A DNA stretch of 64,000 nucleotides from Myxococcales bacterium (lineage in GTDB: Bacteria > Myxococcota_A > Polyangia > Haliangiales > Haliangiaceae), in the NCBI GenBank assembly GCA_016720595.1, contig JADKKI010000019.1, positions 128,357 through 192,356 of the forward strand, given 5' to 3'. Below the pieces are notes generated by a model that was not told where the DNA came from, did not search any database, and was given only the letters and a program-made list of their open reading frames with translations. Made by a program: the position numbers and the translations under genes. This document shows positions 17,065 to 26,129 of this stretch, one piece after another. The number at the start of each line of letters is the position of its first letter. The first letter of the stretch is position 1.

Positions 17065-17967
17065 GTGGCGACGGCGGTCATCGACATCGGCACCAACACG
17101 GTCCTGCTCCTGATCGTGGACGAGCAGCTGCGCCCGCTGGCGGACGTGTGCCGGTTCGGCAGACTCGGGCAAGGGCTCGATGCGAGCGGGCGGCTCGCGG
17201 ACGATGCGATCGCGCGGAGCCTCGAGATCTGCCGGGACTACCGCCGGCAGATCGACGAGCTCCACGCAGGCCCACCGATCATCGTGGCCACACAGGCGCT
17301 GCGCGAGGCCGACAACCGCGTCGCGTTCACGGAGCAGGCGGAGGCCATCCTCGGCGCACCGATCGAGATCATCGCAGGGCAGCGGGAGGCCGAGCTCGCG
17401 TTCATCGCGGTGGCGCGGACGTTCCCCGAGCTCGCGGGCACGCCCTACGTCGTCGTCGATGTCGGAGGCGGCTCGACGGAGCTGATCACCACCGATGGTG
17501 GACGTGTGGTGTCCGCGGTCAGCCTGCCGATCGGCGCCGTGCGGTTGACCGAGCGGCACCTCCGGAGCGATCCCGCGCGCCCCGATGAGGTCCGGGCCCT
17601 GATCGCGGACATCGATGCGCACCTCGCCACGCTCGAGCTCCCCACCGGCGTTCCGGTGGTGGGGACCGCGGGCACCGCGACGACGATCGCCGCGATCGCG
17701 AAGGGCCTGTCACGTCACGATCCGGAGCGCGTGACTGGCGTGCGGGTGTCTCCGATGGCGGTCGATGCCCAGCTGGCGCGGATGCTGACGCAGACGGTGG
17801 CGCAGCGGCGTGCCACGCGAGGGATCGAGCCCCAGCGCGCGGACGTGATCGCCGGTGGCGTCGCGATCTATGCGCGCGTGCTGCACAAGATCGATGCACC
17901 GCTCCTGATCACGTGTGATCGCGGGATCCGGTGGGGCCTCGCGTACGAGCGCAGCACCGCACGCTGA
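17065..17967 (+). CDS. Ppx/GppA-family exopolyphosphatase or guanosine pentaphosphate phosphatase
   Basis: The 300-residue product has the actin-like ATPase fold of the Ppx/GppA family: phosphate loop 1 [13 protein letters not shown], the nucleotide/phosphate motif [12 protein letters not shown], and [12 protein letters not shown]. The catalytic Glu is expected in the QREAELAF segment. It lacks the C-terminal HD-like extension of long GppA/Ppx proteins, so it is the short form. It cleaves terminal phosphate from polyphosphate or pppGpp. GTG 17065 was chosen because the first strand starts two residues later. Confidence 0.88.
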   Translation: MATAVIDIGTNTVLLLIVDEQLRPLADVCRFGRLGQGLDASGRLADDAIARSLEICRDYRRQIDELHAGPPIIVATQALREADNRVAFTEQAEAILGAPIEIIAGQREAELAFIAVARTFPELAGTPYVVVDVGGGSTELITTDGGRVVSAVSLPIGAVRLTERHLRSDPARPDEVRALIADIDAHLATLELPTGVPVVGTAGTATTIAAIAKGLSRHDPERVTGVRVSPMAVDAQLARMLTQTVAQRRATRGIEPQRADVIAGGVAIYARVLHKIDAPLLITCDRGIRWGLAYERSTAR

Positions 17968-18013
17968 TCGCATCACGGGCAACCCGCGGGCTGGGGCGCC
18001 GGTCTCAACCCGC

Positions 18014-18436
18014 GTGAGATCGTTCGTGCTGGTGGTGCTGGTCGGTTGTGTCTCAACGCCAGCGCGGCTCGAGGTTCTGCGCGTCGATCTCGCACGGGAG
18101 GCGGCACCGCCGATCGGCGAGGGTACGTGCCCCGCGACGCTGCGGGTCCACGTGGTGGACGCCACACACGCCTCGGTCCCGGGTGCGGAGGTCACGATGC
18201 GCCAGCGCGTCTCGATGAACGCGCCGAGCATGGTTCCGAGCAGGAACGAGTATCGCACCGCTGCGGTGATCACGGACCCCCAGGGCGAAGCGTGGGTGTG
18301 TCGTCCCGAGCGGGTGCCCCGCTCGACGGATGACTACTTCACCCGGCGCGACGGTGGTCAGATCGAGGCGCGGCTCGGCTCGCGGATGGGTGTGCTGGAC
18401 CCGCCGTTCAGCGGGCCGCTCGTGCTGACGCCTTAG
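18014..18436 (+). CDS. Small lipoprotein, unknown function
   Basis: The 140-residue product has a short lipoprotein signal, VRSFVLVVLVGC, with the Cys at residue 12. The mature part contains a stretch TLRVHVVDATHASVPGAEVTM and a later DPQGEAWV, the pattern of a carboxypeptidase-regulatory or transthyretin-like small beta domain (value strand, loop, Gly-rich strand). That reading is tentative. It begins 46 bases after the phosphatase gene and overlaps the convergent DUF420 gene by four bases at the stop. Confidence 0.6.
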   Translation: MRSFVLVVLVGCVSTPARLEVLRVDLAREAAPPIGEGTCPATLRVHVVDATHASVPGAEVTMRQRVSMNAPSMVPSRNEYRTAAVITDPQGEAWVCRPERVPRSTDDYFTRRDGGQIEARLGSRMGVLDPPFSGPLVLTP

Positions 18437-18873
18437 GAGTGCAGCGCCGGCGCGAGGTGATACAGCATCAGGTAGACCAGCACGCCGGTCACGGAGACGT
18501 ACATCCAGATCGGCCAGGTGAATCGCACCAGGCGCTTGTGCTTCTCGATGTTGCCGCCGAGCGCGTGCTTGAGCGCACCGATGACGAGCGGGACCAGCAC
18601 CACGGCGAGCACCATGTGGCTGAACAGCGTGGTCAGGTAGAACGTCTTGTCCCAGCCGCTGCCGGGATACTTGTGGGCGCCGGTGGTGAGGAACCGGATC
18701 ACGTACGAGACCAGGAACACACTCGACGCCGTGAACGCGCCGAGCATCCGCTTGCGGTGCGACGGAACATCGCCGCGGGCGATCGCCACACGCCCGGCGA
18801 TCAGGAAGATGAAGCAGGTCAGGTTGAGCGCGGCGTTGATCGCCGGGTGGAGCTGCTCCCAGGTCATCGACAT
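18433..18873 (-). CDS. DUF420 membrane protein (CtaM/YozB-like, cytochrome oxidase-associated)
   Basis: The 146-residue product has four membrane helices. It matches the DUF420 family in layout: HPAINAALNLTCFIFL, then HRKRMLGAFTASSVFL, FYLTTLFSHMVLA, and HKRLVRFTWPIW. Conserved His residues sit near the helix ends. In Bacillus the family member CtaM is needed for assembly of heme-A oxidase. Here it follows ctaA and ctaB with only a base-to-base junction at the ctaB stop (18874), so a role in cytochrome oxidase maturation is supported by context. Confidence 0.82.
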   Translation of the reverse strand: MSMTWEQLHPAINAALNLTCFIFLIAGRVAIARGDVPSHRKRMLGAFTASSVFLVSYVIRFLTTGAHKYPGSGWDKTFYLTTLFSHMVLAVVLVPLVIGALKHALGGNIEKHKRLVRFTWPIWMYVSVTGVLVYLMLYHLAPALHS

Positions 18874-19740
18874 CTAGGCGCGGCCGTCGAGGACCATCAC
18901 CGCGAACAGCACGGGGAGGTAGACGATCGAGGTGAGGAACACGCTGCGCGCCCACTTCGCGCCGCCGGTGCGGATGTTGCTGAAGGCCTGGACGAGCACG
19001 AGCGTGCCCAGCAGAGCCGCGGTGACGAGGTACAGGGTCCCGGCGACGCCCAGCGGCACGAGCGCGAGGCTGATCGCGACCTGGACCACGATGTAGAGTC
19101 CGATCTCGCGGCGCGCGGCCGTCTCACCGCGCGAGCCGGGGAGGGTCTTCAGGCCAGCCGCGTCGTACTCGCGCTGGCGGTACATCGCGATCGCGTGGAA
19201 GTGCGGCACCTGCCAGAAGAACAGCACGCCGAACACGGCGAGGCCCGCGAGCTCGATGCGCCCGGTCGCCGCGGTCCAGCCCATCAGCGCGGGCATCGCG
19301 CCGGGGACACCACCGACCCACACGGCCCAGTGCGAGCGCTGCTTCATCGGCGTGTAGACGCCGACGTAGAGGATCAACGCGAGGAGGCCGAGCGCGGCGG
19401 TGACCATGTTCACCATCGCGAGCACGGGCAGCGACAGCGCACCCTGGATCGCGCCGAACCACAGCGCCGTGTTCGGATCGAGCCGGCGCTGGGGGAGCGG
19501 GCGATTCTTGGTGCGCGTCATCAAGCAGTCGATGTCGCGCTCGAGCCACATGTTCAGCGTGTTGGCCGTGCCGACGATCAGCGCGGTGCCCGCGAGCAGC
19601 CACAGCGTGGTGGTGAGCGGCGCGGTGCCTGGGGCGAGGCTGATCGCGCCGGCGGCGGTCAGCAGCGACATCAGCATGATCTGGGGCTTGACCAGCGCGA
19701 TCAGGTCGCTGGTCTTCGCGCGGAGCACCGCTGCAGTCAC
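18874..19740 (-). CDS. ctaB: Protoheme IX farnesyltransferase (heme O synthase)
   Basis: The 288-residue product is an integral membrane UbiA-family prenyltransferase with about eight to nine helices. The allylic-diphosphate motif is [21 protein letters not shown], and the second conserved loop contains [22 protein letters not shown]. It adds a farnesyl group to heme B to make heme O, the first step to heme A. The GTG start overlaps the ctaA stop (GTGA), and the DUF420 gene follows immediately. The longer upstream frame is Arg/Pro-rich and antisense to nothing functional, so 19740 is preferred. Confidence 0.92.
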   Translation of the reverse strand: MTAAVLRAKTSDLIALVKPQIMLMSLLTAAGAISLAPGTAPLTTTLWLLAGTALIVGTANTLNMWLERDIDCLMTRTKNRPLPQRRLDPNTALWFGAIQGALSLPVLAMVNMVTAALGLLALILYVGVYTPMKQRSHWAVWVGGVPGAMPALMGWTAATGRIELAGLAVFGVLFFWQVPHFHAIAMYRQREYDAAGLKTLPGSRGETAARREIGLYIVVQVAISLALVPLGVAGTLYLVTAALLGTLVLVQAFSNIRTGGAKWARSVFLTSIVYLPVLFAVMVLDGRA

Positions 19741-20714
19741 GAGGTCACGACTCCAGGGGCCGGGGCTCGTCGGACGGTGCGGGCCGAGGGCAGCACGCCA
19801 TCGAGGAGGGCGCCGGTGGTGCGCGGAGCGGTCATCAGCCACATGCCCATCCACATCGCCCACAGCGTGGCGGCTCCCGCGAAGTGCCCGACGGCGAGGG
19901 GCACGTACCGCATCGACAGCACCGTCATGATCCCGAGGGCGACCTGGCTGACGACGACGAGCGGGGCCAGCACGGCGAGCAGGCGGAGCTGCTGCCACGA
20001 TCGTGCGCGCCGCGCGATCATGACCGCGGCGATCGTCGTGACGATCGCGACGACCACGCCGAACCCGCGGTGGATCATGTGGAGGTGCTGGACGCCTGAG
20101 TCAGGCCACCACTCGCCGCTGATCGTGCAGCTCGGCATGCCGAGGCAGACCATCGCCGCGCCGAGGTGCCGGACCAGCGCGCCGAACAGGAGCTGGACGA
20201 ACACCGCCGAGCACGCGATCGCGATCCAGGTGCGGGTGGTGCCGAGCTCGGCACGCAGCTTGTCGTGGCGCTGGAGCTCGACGACGCTGGGCGCGGGGCG
20301 CGTCCGGAACGCGGTGTAGATCAGGGTGGCGAAGTAGCTCATCCCCAGCAGCAGGTGGCCGGTGGAGACGAACCACGGCAGCTTGTACTTCACGGTGATC
20401 GCGCCGAGGGCGCCCTGGGCGATCACGAGCCCGAGCAGGATCCATGCGAGCTTCCCGTAGCCGGGGTTGCGCTCGCGGCGGCGGAACAGCAGGAACGTGA
20501 GTACGATCTGGACCAGGCCGACCGTCATCGCGGCGAGACGGTGACCGTGCTCGTAGAACACCCCACCGACCATCGGGGGGAACAGCTGGCCGTGGCAGAC
20601 CAGCGTGGGCTCCGGGCACGCGAGGCTGGAGCCGGTGGGATTGACGGTCCCGCCGATCACCAGGAGAACAAAAGTCGCGGCAGCCGCGAGCTTGGCGAAG
20701 CGATGCTCGAGCAT
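19737..20714 (-). CDS. ctaA: Heme A synthase (COX15/CtaA)
   Basis: The 325-residue product has eight hydrophobic helices in two related halves. Each half carries His residues for heme: EHGHRLAA in the first (after a Cys-containing loop with CPEP and VCHG), [16 protein letters not shown] and GHFAGA in the second. CtaA oxidises heme O to heme A in the cytoplasmic membrane. It is the first gene of the ctaA-ctaB-DUF420 unit and starts opposite the kinase gene at 20885, with a shared 170-base control region. Confidence 0.92.
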   Translation of the reverse strand: MLEHRFAKLAAAATFVLLVIGGTVNPTGSSLACPEPTLVCHGQLFPPMVGGVFYEHGHRLAAMTVGLVQIVLTFLLFRRRERNPGYGKLAWILLGLVIAQGALGAITVKYKLPWFVSTGHLLLGMSYFATLIYTAFRTRPAPSVVELQRHDKLRAELGTTRTWIAIACSAVFVQLLFGALVRHLGAAMVCLGMPSCTISGEWWPDSGVQHLHMIHRGFGVVVAIVTTIAAVMIARRARSWQQLRLLAVLAPLVVVSQVALGIMTVLSMRYVPLAVGHFAGAATLWAMWMGMWLMTAPRTTGALLDGVLPSARTVRRAPAPGVVTS

Positions 20715-20884
20715 GAACTTCCGAGGGTGTAGGGTACCACATCTGATGTTTGGGGGACGAGCCTCGGGTCGCGATGCGACAAGACACCGCTCGCGAGCTG
20801 GACCCTAGCGAAATCAGCAGGTTATCAAGCGGTCGACTGTTGCCCCGAGGGTTTCTGTGGGCGTACAGTGATCGCGGCGAGCGC

Positions 20885-22867
20885 ATGACCGACTCCTGGG
20901 TCGAAACGACGTCGATCGGCACGCTGCGATCGGACGATCTCGCCAAGGCCGGGATCACGTTCCGGTACAACCACTACCTCTACAGGATGCTGGGCAAGCA
21001 CCTGTCGAACGGCGGCATGGGCAGCGTGTTCGAGCTCGAGCGTCGCGACGAGACCACCGGTGCGATCGAAGCCGTGGTCGGCAAGGTGTTCCACTCGAGC
21101 TACCTGCACCAGCTCCGCACCGATGACGTGACGCGGCGCGATCACCACAACAACCTCGCCGCGATGGCGCGGATCGCGGCGATCGAGCACCCGAACGTCC
21201 TCCCGACCTACGTCTCGGCTCCGATCGCCGACAACTACCTGTTCGTCACGCCGCGGATGGGCGTGACGCTGCTCGAGGCGATCGCGAAGCACAACCTGAC
21301 CCCGCGCGCCCGCACCAAGCTGCTGGTCCAGGCGCTCGAGGGCCTCGCCACGATGCACGCGGCACGGCTGATCCACCGCGACTTCACGCTGCGCAACATC
21401 CTCGTCGACGACGGCGCAAACGTCGCCTACCTGTTCGACTTCGATCTCGCGATGTCGCTCGACGATGTGGGCTCGCAGACCTATCGCACGTACTACAAGG
21501 GCCGGATCTTCGGCTCCCCGGGCTGGTCGGTCGCGCCCGAGACGATCGATCAGGCGCTGATGGACTCGAACATCAACACCTCGCTCGATGTCTATGCGAT
21601 CGGCGGTGCGCTCCACGGGCTGTTCACCGAGCAGCTGCTGTACGGGCAGGCCGACGATATGTGGGCGCTGCTGATCCGGATCGCCGAAGGCGTGGTGGTC
21701 GGCGGGCGCAGCAAGGTGTTCTATCCGGACACCGTGCCGATGAACCTGCGGTCGGTGATCGAGGGCTGCCTCGAGCGCGATCCCTCGCAGCGGTTCCCGT
21801 CGGTGCAGGCCGTGGTGCAGGAGCTGCGCGGCATGCTGCGCGAGCTCCCCGACGAGCGACAGCGCCAGAGCCGGAGCCGCACCGAGATCACGGATCCCGC
21901 GGCGAAGCCGGTGCGGACCACCGGGGCGGTCGCGGCGCAGAGCCCCGACCCGACGATCACGGCAGACGTCGTCGATGCCGCCGCTCTCGCGGTGCGCGCC
22001 TGGGGCTACGAGGTCGAGCGCAGCCTTGGCCGCGCGAAGGGCCACCCGATCTTCCTCGCCGCGCCGGTGCCCGAGATGGTGGCGAGCGGCGCGTTCCCCG
22101 ACGCGAACATCTTCCCGAAGCTCGTCACGATGATCGATCTGACGCGGATCGCGGATCCGCGGAAGTTCGTCGAAGACTGGCAGCAGTACTTCTGGCCGAT
22201 CTTGAAGCGTGTGCGCGAAGGCCTGCTCACGTCGCTGCACAAGGTGATCTACGACGCGAACACCAGCTCGCTGTTGTTGTTCTCCGAATACGTCGACGAG
22301 CCGCGGTTCGGCGATCGGATCGCCGAGTCCGATCTGCACATCGATGGCGCGCTCGCGCTCGGGCTCCTCGTGATCAAGCAGGTCGCCGCGCTCCACGAGC
22401 ACGGCATGGCGCACAACAACATCTCGCCCGGTGCGCTGCTGTTCAAGGGCGCCGCGGCCACGCGCACGGTGATGCCCGCGATGATCGGGCTCGTCGAGCC
22501 GGCGATGGGTGTGGAGGCGATGGCGGGCGATTGTCGCCAGCTCGCGGGCATGGTGCTGACCTGGTTGCGGCCGAACCGCGTCGCGGCGCTGCACGTCCGC
22601 ATCAAGCCGATGTTCGATGCGCTGCGCGGGAAGCTCAACGGCTGGGCGTTCGACAAGCAGGTCCGCACGCCCTCGATCGACGAGCTCAACCAGCTGATCA
22701 GCGATGCGCTCGCGCTCGTCGATTTCAACTACTCCGTGCTGCGCGACTCCGGAGGTGATCTCCAAGAGTACGCGCTCCTCCTGATCTCCCTCCGCCTCTA
22801 TCACCTCCTGTGGCCCAGCGCGGCAGTTCCTGCTCCGCGCCCGTCCCAGCCCCAGATCAAGAAGTGA
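20885..22867 (+). CDS. Tandem Ser/Thr kinase plus pseudokinase protein
   Basis: The 660-residue product has two kinase-like domains and no membrane helix. The first (about 22-330) keeps the glycine loop LSNGGMGSVFEL, Lys67 (VVGKVF), HRD at 164-166 with Asn171, and a DFG changed to DFD (185-187), so metal-binding Asp is kept. The second (about 360-650) is weakly related. Its catalytic loop reads HNNISPGALLF (His510, Asn511, Asn512), it lacks a DFG, and it is probably a pseudokinase. ATG 20885 was chosen; the frame is open to 20750, but that stretch does not look coding. The CLC channel gene follows by one base after the stop, so the two may be co-transcribed. Confidence 0.82.
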   Translation: MTDSWVETTSIGTLRSDDLAKAGITFRYNHYLYRMLGKHLSNGGMGSVFELERRDETTGAIEAVVGKVFHSSYLHQLRTDDVTRRDHHNNLAAMARIAAIEHPNVLPTYVSAPIADNYLFVTPRMGVTLLEAIAKHNLTPRARTKLLVQALEGLATMHAARLIHRDFTLRNILVDDGANVAYLFDFDLAMSLDDVGSQTYRTYYKGRIFGSPGWSVAPETIDQALMDSNINTSLDVYAIGGALHGLFTEQLLYGQADDMWALLIRIAEGVVVGGRSKVFYPDTVPMNLRSVIEGCLERDPSQRFPSVQAVVQELRGMLRELPDERQRQSRSRTEITDPAAKPVRTTGAVAAQSPDPTITADVVDAAALAVRAWGYEVERSLGRAKGHPIFLAAPVPEMVASGAFPDANIFPKLVTMIDLTRIADPRKFVEDWQQYFWPILKRVREGLLTSLHKVIYDANTSSLLLFSEYVDEPRFGDRIAESDLHIDGALALGLLVIKQVAALHEHGMAHNNISPGALLFKGAAATRTVMPAMIGLVEPAMGVEAMAGDCRQLAGMVLTWLRPNRVAALHVRIKPMFDALRGKLNGWAFDKQVRTPSIDELNQLISDALALVDFNYSVLRDSGGDLQEYALLLISLRLYHLLWPSAAVPAPRPSQPQIKK

Positions 22868-22868
22868 A

Positions 22869-24197
22869 GTGACCGAAGCGCGGTCGCCGCAGTGGCGCCT
22901 CGCGATCGCCCTCGTCGTGGTGGCCGTGGGAGCCGCCGGATTCGCGATCGCGTTTCGCGCGAGCCTCGGTGCGGTCTGGAGCGCGCTCGGCGGCAGCGAC
23001 GTCGTCTCGATGATCACCGGGCTGCCGCTGTGGCAGCGCATCGCGCTCCCCGTGGCAGGTGGTCTCGCGGCGGGACTCGTGGCGCTCGCCGCGGCGCGGG
23101 TCCGAGAAGGTGCGGGTGTGGGGTACGTGATGGAGGCGATCGTGCTCGGCAACACGCGAGTCCCGCTCACGCGCAGCCTGCTGCAGGCCCTGGGATCGTG
23201 GCTCGCGATCGCCGGCGGCAACTCCCTCGGGCGCGAAGGGCCGCTGATCCAGATGGGTGCTGCCTCCGGCGAGGCCGCGCGGCGTGGGCTCCGGCTCGAC
23301 GATGCGACGGCGCGGGTGGTGCTCGCGGCGGGCGTGGCGGCGGGCTTCGCGGCCGCATACAACGCGCCGATCGCGGCGGTGCTGTTCGTCGTGGAGGTGG
23401 TCACCGGCGTGGCGGTGCTCGAGGCCGTGGTCCCGGTGGCGATCTGCACCGTCCTCGCGACCGTGATCACGCGGCTCGCGCTCGGAGCAGGTCCGATCTA
23501 TGGCGTGCGCACGTTCAGCGAGATCTCGACGTACGAGCTGTTCGCGTTCGTCGGCGTGGGCCTGATCTGTGCCCCCATCGGCGTCGGCTTCCTGCGCTTG
23601 CTCTCGCTCGTCGAGCGCGCGTGGGTGAGGCTCCCCATGCCGATCCGCCCCGCGACCGGAGCGCTCGTCGGTGGTGCGATGCTCTGCGCGCTGCCGCTCC
23701 TCGCGGGGAACGGGTTCGAGCCCGTGGCGGTGATGCTCGACGGCAAGCTCGCGATCGGGATGGTCGTGTGGTTGCTCGTGGCGAAGCCGTTCTCCACGGC
23801 GTCGGCCGTAGGCTCCGGCAACCCGGGCGGTGTGTTCACGCCGACCCTGTTACTCGGCGCCTGCGCCGGCACCCTGTGCGCCTTCGGCCTCCACGAGCTC
23901 CTCGGCGACGTGATCTCCTCGCCCGGCGCCTACGCGCTCGTCGGCCTCGCCGCCGCGCTCGCCGCCACCACCCATGCACCGCTGACGGCGACCGTGCTCG
24001 CGTGCGAGCTGTCCGGGGACTGGGCCATGGTCCTGCCGTTGCTCATCGCCTGCTCCGTGGGCGCTGGGCTCGCACGCCGGCTGTACATCGACTCCGTCTA
24101 TACGGCGGAGCTGTCGAAGCGCGGCCTGCGCTGGCGGCTCACCCTCGATGGCCGCCGGATCGTCGCGAACCAACAGCAGAGCGTGGACGTGGTCTGA
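22869..24197 (+). CDS. CLC-family chloride channel or H+/Cl- antiporter
   Basis: The 442-residue product has the helical pattern of CLC proteins and their signature loops: GGNSLGREGPLIQMGA, where the Glu after GR is the gating glutamate of the GREGP motif, and GSGNPGGVFTPTLLLGA, the GxFxP filter region. The N-terminal GSGIP-type motif reads REGAGVGYV, somewhat altered. No CBS domains follow. The start is a GTG one base after the kinase gene stop. The last 59 bases overlap the convergent gene on the minus strand. Confidence 0.9.
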   Translation: MTEARSPQWRLAIALVVVAVGAAGFAIAFRASLGAVWSALGGSDVVSMITGLPLWQRIALPVAGGLAAGLVALAAARVREGAGVGYVMEAIVLGNTRVPLTRSLLQALGSWLAIAGGNSLGREGPLIQMGAASGEAARRGLRLDDATARVVLAAGVAAGFAAAYNAPIAAVLFVVEVVTGVAVLEAVVPVAICTVLATVITRLALGAGPIYGVRTFSEISTYELFAFVGVGLICAPIGVGFLRLLSLVERAWVRLPMPIRPATGALVGGAMLCALPLLAGNGFEPVAVMLDGKLAIGMVVWLLVAKPFSTASAVGSGNPGGVFTPTLLLGACAGTLCAFGLHELLGDVISSPGAYALVGLAAALAATTHAPLTATVLACELSGDWAMVLPLLIACSVGAGLARRLYIDSVYTAELSKRGLRWRLTLDGRRIVANQQQSVDVV

Positions 24198-25137
24198 TCG
24201 TCCGGTCTGTCGTCACGCGCCCCGGCCGGAACGCAGCGCCCGCTGGTCGGCGTGGTCGAACCGAACCGCAGTACGTCTTCTCGCTACTCGCGGCGAGGAT
24301 CTGCTCCGAGTTGAACTGGTAGCGGTGTACGACGTGGACCGTTCCGCCGGATTTGCAGATCTCGCGATCCTCGATGAAGGTCTGGACGTCGCTGAACCAC
24401 ACCGTGGCCAACACGAGTTTGGCCGGGTCGTCCGTGCGGAGCCCCCCGGGCAGGATCAAGGAGCCGTGCTCGATCGCGAGCTTGAGCTTGTCGCCCTTGA
24501 GCACTCTGCGATAGGGGGCCTCACGCTTGGAGCGAAGCTCCTTCGCCTTCGCCATGCCCGGATCGCACCACTTCTTACGAAGCTCTTCCACCGCGCCCGC
24601 GACCACCAGTGGTTTCTGATCGGGACCGGTGATCTGGACCGTCAGGACCTTCTCGGTCGGTGGAATGCCGCCCTTGATCAGCTGTGCGTAGGCCGCCGTG
24701 CAGCTCTGAAAGAACTCGAGCGCGAAGCTGCCATCGGCGATGTGCGGGTACTCGCCGATCGACAGAATCGCCCACCGCTGGAACTCGGCGACCCGACCCA
24801 CCCGCTCGATGTGGGCACAGGTGGTCCTGATCTCGGTGAGCGTGTGCTTGCCCTTCGTGAAGTCGGGGGTGTCGTGCGCGAGCTCGATCGTGGCGGTCTC
24901 TGGAACGCCCGCCTCGGCGAGCGCCCTGAGGTGCTTCGCGCAAGGCGCCGCGTTGAAGCCATCCTGGCCGGATTCCTTGACCGCCCAGGTTCCGTCGGTT
25001 GCCTTGTACCAGGTCTGATCGATCGACCGTGCGAGGTTCTCCATCGTCCTACCGAGGACCTCGGCTCGCGCCTCGGTCGCCAACGGAAGCGTACCGGCGA
25101 GGACGGAGATCCCCAGAATCGAGAGCCGAGTTCGCAT
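24139..25137 (-). CDS. Secreted protein of unknown function
   Basis: The product is about 332 residues with a signal peptide (MRTRLSILGISVLAG, cleavage near residue 25, ATEARA). The mature region has two Cys pairs, a helical N-terminal part and a mixed region with LKLAIEHGSLILPGG. No family is recognised. The last 45 residues are strongly basic and Pro/Arg-rich, and these bases lie under the 3' end of the CLC channel gene. They look like a read-through tail, so the ancestral stop may have been lost near YCGS. ATG 25137 is preferred; ATG 25164 would add nine non-signal residues. Confidence 0.6.
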   Translation of the reverse strand: MRTRLSILGISVLAGTLPLATEARAEVLGRTMENLARSIDQTWYKATDGTWAVKESGQDGFNAAPCAKHLRALAEAGVPETATIELAHDTPDFTKGKHTLTEIRTTCAHIERVGRVAEFQRWAILSIGEYPHIADGSFALEFFQSCTAAYAQLIKGGIPPTEKVLTVQITGPDQKPLVVAGAVEELRKKWCDPGMAKAKELRSKREAPYRRVLKGDKLKLAIEHGSLILPGGLRTDDPAKLVLATVWFSDVQTFIEDREICKSGGTVHVVHRYQFNSEQILAASSEKTYCGSVRPRRPAGAAFRPGRVTTDRTIRPRPRSAVGSRRSGGHRG

Positions 25138-25221
25138 CTGCACCGCTGTGATTCGTCCAAACACCTATTCGAAGGTAGACCGGATCGCGGAACGTAGATC
25201 GGAAATCGGCTCCAGACGTGC

Positions 25222-26103
25222 TCAGGGGCACGCGACCGATGCGCCCGTGAACGGCGTATCGCACGCGAACGGCGTGGTCATCACGAGGGCAGAAGACAGC
25301 GCGACGTCGGCTGCGGTGGTCGCCATCGCATACGAGCCGATCGCGAGATCGTCGATGGTCGTGATGTCGATGCGCTGCTCGGGGCCGCCGCCGATCGAGA
25401 CGAAGCACGCCGCCTTGCCGACCGCGAGGTGGGTGTAGGCGCGCGTCACGCTGAGGACGATCTTGTCGTTGGGCTGGAACGGCGCGACGGTGGTGCTGTT
25501 CGTCGCGCCACCGATCTCCGCGATCACCAAGGTGGTGTCCGCGCCGGTGTGGACGAGCGAGCAAGTGAAGCCGCTCGAGATGCCATCGCCATCGACGACC
25601 ACGGAGACCGTGCCGTCGGCCGGGGTCCACGCGAGGCTCGCGATGTGCGCCTGGAAGGTGATGCCATCGCCTTGCGCGGGTGCCTTCGAGACCCAGCGCG
25701 CAGTGGTCCCGGTCACTCGATCGGCGGCGATCGTCCAGCCGCTGCCGGTGAAGGCGCTGGCCTCGGCCGGATCGGCGAACGGGTAGAACCGAGCGATCGT
25801 GTCATCGGCCACCGTCGGTCTGCGATCACAAGCGTCTCCCACGCCATCGGGGAACTGGCGCTCGAACGTCTCGGTGGTGTCGGCCTGGTCCGCGTTCGTG
25901 GCTGCGGGGCAGTTGTCGCAGGCGTCGCCGACCCGATCGCCGTCCTCGTCGTGCTGCGCGGGATCCTGATCGTGCGGGCAGAGATCGATCGCGTTCGGGA
26001 TGCCATCGAGATCGAGATCGTTCGGATCGACGGGGCCCGAGATCCCATCGTCACCGCCGCACGCCGCGCTCAGCAGCAGGGCGATGGCGACCGCGCGGAG
26101 CAT
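25222..26103 (-). CDS. Lipoprotein with thrombospondin type 3-like calcium repeats
   Basis: The 293-residue product has a lipoprotein signal, MLRAVAIALLLSAAC. It is followed by Asp-rich repeats (DPNDLDLDGIPNAIDLCPHD, then DEDGDRVGDACDNCP and FPDGVGDACD) of the thrombospondin type 3/OmpA-like class, which bind calcium. The C-terminal 190 residues form an all-beta domain (GWTIAADRVTG, WTPADGTVSVVVDG, and so on) similar in style to a concanavalin-like lectin fold; this second reading is tentative. It is likely on the cell surface. It lies 26 bases downstream of hrpB on the same strand. Confidence 0.72.
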   Translation of the reverse strand: MLRAVAIALLLSAACGGDDGISGPVDPNDLDLDGIPNAIDLCPHDQDPAQHDEDGDRVGDACDNCPAATNADQADTTETFERQFPDGVGDACDRRPTVADDTIARFYPFADPAEASAFTGSGWTIAADRVTGTTARWVSKAPAQGDGITFQAHIASLAWTPADGTVSVVVDGDGISSGFTCSLVHTGADTTLVIAEIGGATNSTTVAPFQPNDKIVLSVTRAYTHLAVGKAACFVSIGGGPEQRIDITTIDDLAIGSYAMATTAADVALSSALVMTTPFACDTPFTGASVACP

Positions 26104-26129
26104 GCCCCAGCATACCGTCGTGCGACCGG

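Noticed and set aside
20750..20884. N-terminal extension of the tandem kinase from TTG 20750
   Set aside because: The extra 45 residues have no kinase homology and lie in the region expected to hold the shared promoters with ctaA.
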